The position numbers were made by a program, and so were the translations under genes. The notes under the pieces are model-generated. The model was given only the letters and a program-made list of their open reading frames with translations. It was not told the origin of the DNA and searched no databases. A DNA stretch of 64,000 nt from Gibbula magus (taxonomy: Eukaryota; Mollusca; Gastropoda; Trochida; Trochidae), in contig OW388305.1 of the NCBI GenBank assembly GCA_936450465.1, forward strand, positions 37,953,187-38,017,186. The letters run 5' to 3'. Shown here piece by piece: positions 37,371 through 50,500 of the stretch; within the stretch, counting starts at the first letter, position 1; every line of letters starts with the position of its first letter.

Positions 37371-38007
37371 CCCCTACGTCATTCAGCACTTTGACCAATC
37401 ACAGCGCTCGTTATATTAGGCTATGGTAAGAAGCATGGCGACGTTTGTTGTATCAACAAGATCACAACAACGTGTTTACAATACTATATTTTGTATCGGA
37501 GCCAGACATTTAAACAATGAACTTATGATTAGTGAATGTAGTGAAGCGTGTCAGATGATTAACCAATATTCTGGCAGTATGCTTGCACAAGACCCAGAAG
37601 ATTCCATTTGAAATATATCGAGGTCATTTGACAGTTGTGAACTTGACGTTTTGCTTGTGATATGCATGCCCATGCATGCACGAGCAACAGGCTGGCGTTT
37701 TGACAACTGTCAGCACCGTCATTCGTCGTAATCTGCAACGATGTTTGTGTAAACTTATTAGGCGTACAATCATTCTAGATGTGATGTGATTGATCGCGAA
37801 ACTATGTGAAAGTTTCGATTATTTTGAGAAAGCGTGGGCCTGTGATTCGTGGAACTTCTTTCGATCGTCTAAGGTTGAACATCGTCAACATGTGATTGTC
37901 TGGTGCACCCAAAGTGCAAGTGCCTAAATCTCTCTCCGTCCATACAGCATGCTAACCCATGACACTATTTTGTGATATATTTATTTAGTGTTTGGATTTG
38001 GATTACC
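37370..38007 (+). promoter_or_regulatory. Probable promoter and 5' leader of the AT-hook gene
   Basis: Upstream of the start codon lie a CRE-like TACGTCA (37375), a CCAAT box in GACCAATCACAG (37393-37404) and, at 37433, GCATGGCGACG. ATTTATTTAG at 37979-37988 looks like a splice acceptor just before the start exon, so a non-coding first exon and a 5' leader intron are possible. Activity is inferred from motifs and position. Confidence 0.35.
37435..37611 (+). other. Possible upstream ORF in the leader (58 codons)
   Basis: AGCATGGCG is a strong initiation context (A at -3, G at +4). The frame encodes MATFVVSTRSQQRVYNTIFC and 38 more residues before TGA at 37609, about 400 bp ahead of the main start. 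If transcribed it could repress or replace main-frame translation. It has no recognisable domain and could equally be chance. Confidence 0.25.
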
Positions 38008-38518
38008 ATGGCAACCACAACCTTAACCAGAATTCCACAACCACCGCCTCCAAAACAGACGGGAGGAAAGCGTGGACCTTCATTTTCAAGTGATGAGGAC
38101 GACACTTTAGAAAGTCCTCGAAGTCCACGGAGTTCGCAAATCTCAAAACAGTTACCTCATAGCGTGCAGTTGACAAATTTGTCATCAGTTCATGTGTCGA
38201 CATTTTCCCCAAATTCTCCGTCCATTCCTACAACTTCCCCTCCTATTCCACCAACTTCTCCACAACTTCCCACAAGTCCAACGTCGTTGTCGACGTACGC
38301 TTGCGAACATGACCACGATTATGAAAACGTTGCATCTCCTAATAGTAGTACTGCCAGTGGACCTATTTATGTGCGACCGCCGGGATTTAAACATCATGCT
38401 CAAGCTATTGAAGCTCCAAGACCAAGGAATAAGAAAAAGAAAACAGCGATGTTATTGTCGTTACGTGATGGGATTAAAAGACGTGAACAAACTCCTCCAA
38501 AATTTCGAACACGAAAAG
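38008..38518 (+). CDS. AT-hook gene exon 1 (start codon)
   Basis: 511 nt. The start ATTACCATGGC is a strong Kozak context; a weaker in-frame ATG at 37972 would add 12 residues. The donor is AAAAG|GTAAGG, phase 1. The encoded region is Pro/Ser-rich with a basic end. Confidence 0.85.
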
Positions 38519-41500
38519 GTAAGGTATTTCACTGAGACTATGCAAAAATGCATATTAATTCAGTTGAACTTTATATAATTAAGTTACACGTTGAATATTC
38601 AATTACATTGGTAAATGGTCAAACATTTTAAAATTTCAATTTGGATGATCTGAGTCACTTTAGGCTAAATAAAAAAAATGAAATGTTTCTCGTTCGGTGC
38701 ATCACTTTGTGCTTTGCCAAGAGACACAACACAGTATGATACGTACCAGGTCAAAAACTTGTGGTGTCGCCCCAGGATTCGAACCCAGGATACTGGAGTG
38801 AGAAGCTAGTATGCGTGACAGCTTTTTATTGTCATGTTAAAAAATTGAATTAAGAAATTATGACGCATAATTTTTGCTGAACCTCATTATACATTTGTCC
38901 ACCAAATATATTGGTCTGCAGGAACGGATGTGCTTCCGTTTTGTATACTTCTACCACTAATCAGGTTGTATTAGAATATAGGGTAAGGTTTTGATGGGAA
39001 AAATAAACTCCTCGTAATTATTTTTTCGAACAAAAAATGAAGTCCTACTACACTTGTAATTTTTTTTTTAAAATGCCAGAGAAACATTTGACTATTATTT
39101 TGCAGCCTTAGTCAAGCAACTTTCAATACCCTTAAATGATGCTACAACCGTTTAATGGATTACTGTACTGTAAGTTCAGCAACAGTGATTTGGTTCTGTG
39201 GATGGGTGACCCACTTAGTGGCTGAATGATGAGAGAATTAAAGGGTTGATTCCCTGCCCAGTACTGAAGCATGAGTTGTTAAACCTATGGTGTTTGCCTC
39301 TAATATTCACCGAGCAGTAATAATGGGTACCTGGTGTTTAGAGGTGATCTATAAGTGCCATGCATATGGCAGTGTCATATATATATCCTCATTATTATTA
39401 TTACATATAAACAGAACAGAAACTGACGATCAAAGTACCAGGACAAATTGAAATCCACATAAACAATATACACTCTATTACCTAAGAGGCCAATCATATC
39501 AGGGTTAATATTTTTCATACGGTGCCCTAGGGCAAAATATCATGGTGACGTGACATCATAAACATTGCTATGACGTCACGTTTCGTCTATGTCGTTGCAT
39601 TCTAAATGCAGCAAAGGCGGGTTGCCAGCCTATGGTTGAAAGTGGATTTTACCCTATTTTCATTAATTTCACGATTTCGATAATAAACAGAATTTAATAT
39701 TCATATCATACTATATTTACAATACTCATGCCTGAATTTTAGTTTATCCCTTACTCTCACTCTGGAAATACTAATATTTAGGCACTCGTGTCGTAAACAT
39801 AGATACTCAGATAAAATCCTCTATTTATAAGGAATGGGCTGACAATCTAACACTGAAACAGAAGTGACTAGAGATAAATGATTTTACTGGAAATGACAAA
39901 TTTGATATTGTTATATTGTCATCTTATAAGACTATTCTTGTAACACTTGTACTGTTTTGTTATTATTCAAGTACATTTGAATTAGATATATCTTCATACG
40001 ACATACAGAGATGACACATTTATCCAGAATATTGATAGACGTTACTTATAAATAATCTACACCACACACATAGATCCTCCTTAGTGCAAGGTGTGTGGTG
40101 TATTTCCTATTATTCCTCAGACAGGTGCCACTATATGTATGTACCGTTTTCAACTTATTAGAGCCCTGGGGGCTTAGAAATTGGAAGAAGGGGCGCACAT
40201 TTATAATAACCTTATCATTCTGTCCAGTAAATAATGCTAGGGTATTTTCAGTCTACATACAATTTTATCAACGTATCATTTTAAATAAAGGTGAGAATCG
40301 ATTTTTGCAATATTCCTGTTTTCAATAATGTAACATAATTCAGATATGAATATAACGGTAGTTCATAGGTTCATCACACTAGGTTGTCTAGAGAAGGGTG
40401 CTAAATTTTTCTTGATAAAAATGTTGTTGGTGCTTATAGGAGGGTGCTAGTTGCATTGTATACAGTAATTAATTGTGGGCAGAAAACAGGATTTGTAGTT
40501 TCAGTTCTGCACATATAAGGCTGTTGCTCGATTATCAGTGGAAGCAAGTAATCATATATTTGGGGAATGTGGATGAATATGCAAGTTCCAAGTTGAGTGA
40601 AAGTGTTTGAACTGAAACAGCATATTTGGTATTTTGGCACATATTAAAGGTGCTGTAGCACACCAAGCCTACTGTAATAAAGTGATCTGACAAAAAGATA
40701 AATAACTGTTACAAATGAATGAATAATACTCCTCAATCAATAAAAAGAGTTCCAAAACAAACGTACATGGTTCGGTAAAGCCATGTGAGTCCATTTCTCA
40801 AATTCTCTGATTCACTTGAGACCTACAAATCTACCTCTCACACTGAAGAGTTCCACCATTTTCTTCCAATACATATAACCGTTTCTATGGAGTGCATATC
40901 AGTTCATGTAACAAGAGGATTTACCCTCTAATGAAACTATATATTTATATTGTATAAACTTTAATATGGCAAATTTGATAAAACATGATCTGCAAAAAGC
41001 ATGCTACAGTGCCTTTTAAAGGGGCAGTAGCACGTTTTTTGCAAATTTTATTTTTTCAAATTTCCCGTTTATAATGATAGTTTATGACATGTATATTTAC
41101 TTTAGAGGGTAAAACATCTTATACACAAACCAATTATCCGTAGTGGTAATAACGTTGTTGCGTATAAAGCCAAAATTGCATGGCAGCCATTTTATTGTGA
41201 ACACATTTTATTATTTTGAATTACAAAAATGATTCACATGGTCTCTACGGAACCATGTACACTGATTTTAAACTTGATTTTCTAAAGAGAGTGTTTTACT
41301 ATTGGTGACATTATTTTTCAAATACATTTCATTGACTTATTTGAGCGAAAAAACGTGCTACTGCCCCTTTAAGACCAAGTAAAATATCATGAAAAACATT
41401 GGATGTCACTCTACCATGACATAACGATGATACTGCCTGATGTCCCAACTGTAGTCATTATGACCGTGAATGACATCAAACGTGCAGAGTTATTATTCTA

Positions 41501-44500
41501 GTATTATTGCCGTTATAAATATTACACAGCATTGTTTTCTACGAGTGGGTAATAATTTGCAATAGGACACATCCAGATTATATTTCAACCAGGTGAGATA
41601 TTTTCGTCCAGGTAACCATAGATTGCCCCGAGCAGTGATGACACTTATCCTGACGAATCCCCATTATCTGGAAATCAATGCATTTATATCCTCGTCAATT
41701 GCTTCCATGTATGACAGGCTCTGTAAAGCCCTATAGCAAAGCCATGTTAATAGCAGAACACATTTCAATCAATGCATCTTGTTTGTCATGCTGTGTTGGG
41801 GCTCGTGAAACATTACGTAGGATCTTAGTTTTCGTGTAATGTCTCTCTGGGTGGTTCGTGATGATCTGAAGGGGATGATTTTGAATAAATTTATTGGAAA
41901 CATGTGACAATTTGTCTTCGCTTTGAAACATCTTGTTATGTCTGTTTATGTCATTGTTGGCATTATGTTTAAATCATTATAAAAGTAGTCACTCTAGATA
42001 CAAAAGTCTACTATTTAACAATAAGACTATTAAACCATTTCCTTTAAAACTATATGCTTTTAAACTTTTACGTTTTTGCTTTAAACTCAAAGGATTTGTG
42101 TGCATGGGTGAGTGCATGTGCATCGTAGAGGGGAGATTTGGGGGAAGATTAAATAACAGCCCTTGGTATATTTAAGCAATTTCTGTGAGGCTTTTATAGA
42201 ATTAATTCCGTAACTTATTTACCATTTAATCATATGTAAGATTCCCTACCCCAAACTCAGATATTTGTGAAACTTGTCGTGTTATTTTTGGCAGGAAACT
42301 TTATTCAAGTTTTGACACTGTTTACCAAGCATTCAACTGGGTACCTGGTGAAGATTATGTGAAGGCGACCTTTTAACGTGACTGTCAGTTCTGGCTAGAT
42401 TATCAGTCAAGAGACTTTGATGCATGATATTGTAGTATGAAAACATTGCAGTGTAACAGCGACCATCATAATTATAATCAAAGATAATTTGAAAAATTTA
42501 TGTAATTCTATCATGAGAATACTGAATACTCGATAAAAATATTTATTATACAAGCAGTGAAATACTGGGATTTATCAGTGAAATAAACTGTCTATCAAGC
42601 TACAGTAAAAATAACTTATATTTTCACTGCGAACGGTGATATATAATTTGACGTCATAAAACAATGGTCTTACGCGTCGAATTGGCTTATGATGTCACAG
42701 TGTTACGGGCTAATCCTAGCGACCGCTCGGTGTGAAAACGACCCTTTTTGGACGGAATTACATGGATAATATCCTATAATAAATAGAATATCCGTCAATT
42801 CTTGACAAATACCATGTTTATCTCATCTCGTGAGGTAGAAAAGTTATATATTTTCACTCGTGGCTGCGCCACTCGTGAAAACATAACCTTTCTACCTCAC
42901 TCGATGAGATAAACATGGTATTAGTCAAGAAAAGATAGATATCCTCTATACATTTTAGTATACATTTTAACACCTTGCTGCCTACTGGTGGTCTATTATT
43001 ACCCGAAGGAACTGTACTTTCGGTGCGGCTACTTAACGCTTCTCGTGACCATATAGGTCCGTACTTCCCTTGTTCAGGTACCCATTTAAATAGCTGGGTG
43101 GTCTTGATGTGCTTTGCCCATTTTGTATCTGAAATCTATGTGGAAGATTAAAGAGTCAAAATCAATGTCTGTGAGAAAATAATTTTCATATTAAATGAGT
43201 TATACATGAGTTATTTTAAGCATTGAAAACATAAAGCAAATGAGAAAATAATTTGGATAAATAATAAATATTATAAGTATTAATAACTAAGGTACTTATC
43301 TTCAAGATAGAATTCTGTTTGTACAAAGATGAGTAACTTGTCAATCAATGACTAATAATTAAAATGGGTGTGTCTCAAAAATGGGTTACAATCGATCCGA
43401 AGTCAGATTATTTATGACGCTGGTAACAAACAAATTCTTGAACTTGTTTTTATCAACATACTTATATTCTTCATGACATTACATATTCTATCAAATATAT
43501 AAATTTTTGATATAATTAAGTTTTTACAACATTTTCATCATGTTTTTATCTTATTGATATTTTTAAAAAATGTATTATAAACAAAAAATTAATTTCTAAT
43601 ATTATATAGGTAATAAAAAAATTATCATATTCTATACTCCCTTTGGTACATAATAGATGAATACAAGAATTTCCAAATTAGCACTAGTCCAGTAGCCAAT
43701 AACTTCCTTCGCAAGTCATAACTTGGGCAGTTCCCATTACTGGCTAATTAACCTTTGCTGCATTTCCTTTACTTTTCTGTGCAAGTGTAGCAGCAAGCTG
43801 CACCTGATTTCTATTGTCCCTTGCTATGCTAGCACAGAAAAAGTAAGGAAATGCAGCAAGACTCAAATGAGCCAATGATAGGTATTACGTAATGTCCCGA
43901 GTTATGCACAAGGAAAGTTGAATAGGCAATAACTGCTACTATGTGAAGAATATGCTGGACTTATGGGGTGAGGTGAGGTGAGTTGGGGTTTAACGCTGCT
44001 TTCAAGAGTATTTCACTTATATCGCGGCTGCTAGTATTATGGCAGGGAGAAAGCCTGTAACGCCATGTGGCTATGCTTTGCGGTGAAACCTGCGAGCAGC
44101 GGCTGGAACTAGCGAACCATGGGTGGTACTACGCTGAAATTCAGTGTAGCATTGCACCCAGACCTTACTGCGTGTAGAACAGTTCAAAGTTGCCGTGCCC
44201 CTGGCGGGATTCGAACCCCAGACCTCTTGATCCGAAGCCGAACGCGCTAACCACTGCGCTATCCCTCCCCCTGGACTTATGAACTATAAATATTGTTTTC
44301 TCATAGGGTTAGATAAAATCTTGGATATGATTGTGGGATGTATTTACTTTTTAGCTATCGGGATATGTTTAAGATTAGTGTGATAATGATCCTGACTGAC
44401 TATTATATAGTGACTAATGCTTCGATTAGGTTCACATACGTCCCTGTGATTTAACATTTAGCAAAAGCTCTCTGTTCATTAGAGATGTTGCAATTTGGTT

Positions 44501-47500
44501 TACTTTGTCTTCAAGGTAAAGAAACCTTTTAAATAATATAATATAAGATCGCAGCTTAAATTGGTAGATTGGTGAACAATACAGCGAACTAGGGGTAAAA
44601 CAGTTTGCATCTACCATTGAATGTGTTTTGATTTAGGTTATGTACACCGTGCATCAATTTATAACTTGTGACATTCTCCATCATTGGCTAATTTAAGCCT
44701 TGCTGCATTTCATTAAGTTTTCCGTGCTACTGTAGCAGAGCACACTTTGAAGTTCAGATGCAATGGGCTGCTACACCTGCACAGAAAAGTTTTAATTATG
44801 TGGCAAGGCTTAACTTAGCCAGTGATGGAGACTAGCATGTGTTATGAAGTGGGAGGGGAGGGGGATTTGTTGTTTTTATGACATAATTTATATTATATGT
44901 TTATTTATTACGTAAAAGTTTTTTTATATTCTCAGTTGATTAGATTTGATCATTTATGAGACTTTATTTTCAAGAGAAAATGTGCTTTGTTGCGACTTTG
45001 CTTGTAATAAAAGTAATAAAAGTACATTCTTGTTCCGTACCAAACACAAGTTTCTGTATTCTGTTTAATAATAAGTACCTGAACCATCACCTGTAACACT
45101 GCAACACCATGATTTGGGGAGTCAAGACTCTCAAGTTGATTTGGCTTTTCTCATAACAAACCAAAGGTTCTGTACCAATAGCGAATATCTGTACCATCAC
45201 CTATGATGTGACAACGCAGTGATTCTTTCAAAATTAGAGGGTACATTCTTAACTCACTCTCGAGTTGATTTGGCTTTCCTCTGCATTTGATATGCAAACT
45301 CAACATTTGACAATCAAACGCAGCCATGGAAATTTTTCAGACATATCCTTCACGTGAAAAGATCTAAGTAAGATGAGGAGTCAACCGTCCAAAACACGAA
45401 GAGCACCGGAATGGTGCTACATGTTTCGGAGTCTGTTGACTCCTTCATCAGACTGACTTCGAATCATGTAACAACGACATTCTGGTACTCTTCGTGGATA
45501 GCTCCGTGTCTTGTGAACGTTTTTCTCCTCATCTTAGTTTTCCCAACTTCGGCATCCTTGAATGGATTCATATGCTGTTACCCCGATCATAACCGCCTCT
45601 AGACAGGTCGTCTAGCGGCGAGACGCCCTGTTCTTTAAGATCTAAGCAAGCTTATGTTATAGTTGTTTACTACACTTGGAAATCAGTGATGCACATAGTA
45701 AGAGCTCGGCAATGATCAATATACGACCGAGACTATTCATATAAACTACTAGCACTAGTATGGAATGAAATATTTATCAACGTCTCGCCCGACTAGTCCT
45801 TATTGATTGTTCATAGATTGTAATGTCTAGCGGGTCACCTTGATATAATCGGTCCTCTCTTTGTCTTCAGAGTTTCTTGTGTACAAAAAGTTTATAACTG
45901 TTGCTTGAGGCAGATATCTTCTGTTGTGACTCCGGTTTGTCCTTATTCATTGGCCTGAAACTGATTAAAAGATAGAATTTTATCTACCTGGAAGCTTTGG
46001 TCGATTATTACGTAGATTTAAAAATGATGGTATTGAGGAGTAGTCTGCCCAATTGGGAGACTATTTAATTATTTTGTTTTTATCTATCCGGAAACTTTGC
46101 TGCTCCGGTTTCTCCTTATTCAGCGGCCTGCAACTGATTAAAAGATAGAATATTATCTACCCAAATGCTTTGGTCGATTATAGATTCATAGATTTTTACA
46201 AGTTTGTCTTGATAAGTAGTCTGCCCAATTGGGAGACTTATTTGTCTTTACTAATCTTGAAAATAAAATATGATAGTCTTATGTATGTCTATGTTTTACG
46301 TGGCTCTGGATATTGTAAATTTTCATCTCGTGCTTGATAACAAAATGTTGCATTTATTGCAATAAAGAAGTTGACTATCCATCAATCTCATTAAAATCAA
46401 ATCGTTGGTTCGTTCTGTATTTTATTTGGCTGCCGACTGGTCAAAATGTAGCCAAATAAAATATAGAGAAAGAATCAACGATTTGATTTTAATGAGATTG
46501 ACTATCCATAGACTCTGGTGCTCCTTTTACTTTCATTGAATGCTAATGAAAAATGATTTGGGATGATAAATAGAATATTACCCATTTGTTTTCTGATATC
46601 AAATAAATCATAACTCCTTGATAAAATTAAAATATCCCAAAAATTCTTCTTTATCATATTAGGTGTAAGTTTTATGAACTTGTTGATATATCTGATATCA
46701 GAAAATTTGCATTCTGGTAGAAATGCACTTGTCTGAATTGCTTTGATATGGTTAAGTTTAAATCCAGCGATTGTTTCAACTTGAGAGAGATAGTTCTAAG
46801 TACCATATTTTCTCAAGTGTAAGACCAGGGGGCCAGGCAAACAAACATCTTGAAAACATGGGGATGGGCTTTTAGAGGGGGAGACCCTGGGCCTGACTCA
46901 GATGAAAATTCATACTGGAGACCGTCAGTCAGAATAGGTTTTATGTAGGTTTTTGACACTTAACTTACAATAATATCATAGATTTATGTAATGTATGACC
47001 ATGGAACATCTGGCAAAATTGGGGGTGGACTATAACCTGAGAATAACCCAAACCAGGACAATTAACCCTCCGAAAAGTGGGTCTTAGGGTCTTATGGTCT
47101 TATAACCGAGAGAATACAGTAATCATATAGATAGTGTGCTGGTGTGATTTCCTTAAGATTTCCAGCCAACTCCTCAGAGAGTTGAGACATGCCAGTGTGT
47201 GATGGAGAAGAAAAAAATGTATTCGTACATGTCTCAAGAGTAAAGCAGACATCAATATCTGAACATGTCGTGCAGACATATATCAGACCCTAGATTTCTC
47301 AGTAAGATAAGCCCCTCACTAACAGTGACGGATCCTGAGGGAGTTTTTTTTTTAACATTTTTAATGCCAACTTAATGGTCCCCCTTGGATGACCCCATCC
47401 CTCTTTTCAGTAAGTGCTGATTTCTCAGTAACAAAGTTGTGGTAAATATTTTGATACAAAATTATGGTCCTTATTCCTATCCAATAAAAATTTGATTGGG

Positions 47501-50500
47501 TACATTATGGTGGTTTTATGTATAAAGAATTCTCTTTTTCTAAATGTCACATTGAAACAGAGGCTATGTGGGAAGAAATGACTTGAACATAGGGGAGATT
47601 ATTCGCTGATGCTACCATGGTGCAGATATGCTTTGGTAATTAATTAAGTCTACATTAGATGCTGTAAGCATTGATGGAAATGATATAGAAAGAGTAAATG
47701 AAAAATGTTTTTGGGTACTATCCTTAATTCTAAACTCTCCTGGAATGGGAACACTGAGAAAATATATAAGAAGGGACAGCAACGTTTACATTTCTTGTGG
47801 AAACTAAAACATTTCAAAATTGACCAAACCATCATGATGTTATTTTACAGAACCTTCATTCAAAATGTCATAACTTTTTAATTGTAATTATACACAATAA
47901 ATTTCCCTTTTGGGACAATAAATCTTATCTTTAATATCTTATCTTATCTTAATTCTTTGCGAGAGACATGCAAAAGACGCGTCAATGTATCAGTTTGTTT
48001 GTGAAAGGATACGCTAAAGAAGGTACGATAAAAGGTAACTTTATTATTGCAACAAAATTTCTGTGAACACCAAAAACATGCAACGATGTGACCAACAAAT
48101 TACACCAGCACTAGTATCAATTTGTGACACTACGATTGCTATTCTTCCAGATCCGTTACCAATGAGAAGTCGAGCATTACCGCAGTCGTTCTGGCAGCAA
48201 CCGAACGTCGCACACCAGGTGTCACCGGGTACCATGTATCCAGTGCTGCCACCTCTCATGAACAGCGCCACGGAGGAGGATATCACAGGTAAATAAGGGG
48301 AGATAACTACAGGTGCCTAACCCATGTTCCATAAGATTGTTGTGTAGCAGTGTTGATAGGCAGAACAAGGAATTTTCAAATTGGAGGTTCACATATTGAA
48401 AGGGGGTATTGGGATCACAGAGGGGTTCATCAAATATGAATAATTTTTATTCGATTTTCAGTGGTGAAATACGGCATTTATCGGTTAAAATAAAATCCGT
48501 ATTTTCACTGAGTGAAATAACATGTTATTTTACTCAGTGAAATAACACTTTCAATCATCGTAACAATAGGATGACGTCATAGGATGGCCGTGGAAAGGAA
48601 GGCGATCTCGGAGGCTCCGTTTACAAAATGAACGTCATTTACCAACTATACGCATGGTTTGCTAAATCTAATAAATAGAACATTTGACATGTCTCGTCGA
48701 ATACCATGTATATCTCATCTCATGAAGAAGAAATAACATATTTACACTCGTGGCTGCGCCACTCGTGAAAACATGCATTTCTACTTCACTCGATGAGATA
48801 TACATGGTATTCGACGAGACATGTCAAATATCCTCTATATAATAATATATGAATTTTTTAATAAAAGATGGAGTTTTAACCTCCTGAACCTCTATCGATC
48901 CATCCCGGCAATGTATGAATTGATATCAGGCATGTGTGACAACCAATATTTTACCCAATCCCTTTATGTTTCTTTAGAGCATGTAAGATGATAAATCAGA
49001 TATTTCAGGATGTGAAAACTGAAATTTTCATAACAAGGGATCAAATCTCCAGTTCAAATTAGATGAAAAATGGACAGATAAATGTCAGCTCCGCCATTTT
49101 TCATTTTCAAGTCCTACATTAATTTTCACTTAAAGTGATGAAATTTGTGAAATTAACAATACATGTAAAATGTTGCGAAATTATGAATTAAATTATGACT
49201 ATCGCCGTGATGTCACAGGAAGAATCGATTCAGGGACCACACCCCAACAGATTGTCATTTTGGTTTTCAAAAAGCCTTATATAATTAATTTATTGGCCAA
49301 ATTTGAAATTGAGAATTGCCAATTTGAAATCCTATTTAAATGAATCCGAATGAGACCATGTGGCATGACATCTAACCTTTAAAATTAACACTTTGCTTGG
49401 TTTTCAGTGGCGGATCCATGGGGGGGGGGGGGGTCGAGGGGATCCCCTTTCAAAGATTTTTGCATGGGTGGGTATGGGGAAAAAAAATTTTGGACCCCCC
49501 TTTCAAAATTTCTGGATCCGTCACTGGTTTTATATTATCTTGCTCAAAACAAGTAAATATCTTTCTTCTTGGAGACTTAACCATTATTCAGGTATTAAAC
49601 ACACATACTTGAAGTTCACGCCTGTGGTAGTGACACAGGATTAAGATTATCCAAACTCTCAACAGTGTGTTACCTCCTGCTGTGGAAGTAATAGATACAT
49701 GTTCTTCACTGTCAGGAGCTTCATAGGGGGCATGTGTTTGTGGTTTTATAGGTATGCAATTGATAGTGGAATTAGAATTTAAGGTATTGACAGGTCAACG
49801 TTTTTAATTTCGTATCGATCTGAGTGATACCCTGCGTGGAGATATTCTTATACCCTTGGCTTTATCTTTTTCATACAAATAAATTATCTAATCAAGATAT
49901 AAGATAGCATTTGTTTTAGTTTATGGTCTAATATTGCATTTGAATAATTGAGTAAGAATAGTAAATGAAACAAAATACCTGTAAACTATTTTGGCGTCAA
50001 TAAAGTGTAAATTTTCCAAATTTTCTTAGATTTATTTGTCTCTCGCACTGCTAATAAAGCAAGAATTATGTGATCAAAATATTGGCAAGTTCAACCATGA
50101 TACGAAATAATTCAATTACTCAAATCGTATATTTGTAAGTTTTATCAACTCATGTTTTATTTTATGTCACGACTCACTCACAAGACACTTTGGTGAGATT
50201 CTCTTTATAATCAAATTTTCATTAACAAATGTAACATTTGTATATTGTTTCATATAAAGAATGAGATGCCAGAAGATTTTATTTATACTTTTAAAGAGAT
50301 GGTTCTATCAAGGAGTTTTTTCATGGAAGTGAAATTTCAGGGGACATTCTGTAATATTTTGATGACATCTTATTTGAAAATTTCATAAAGACTAGTGCAC
50401 ATTCATTTGAAATTAAAAACAATAAGTGAAGCTGATCATCGACTTACAAGTGTGGAAAGTATGCAGGTCTTGACATTCTTGTTCATTCTAATGATTAGGG

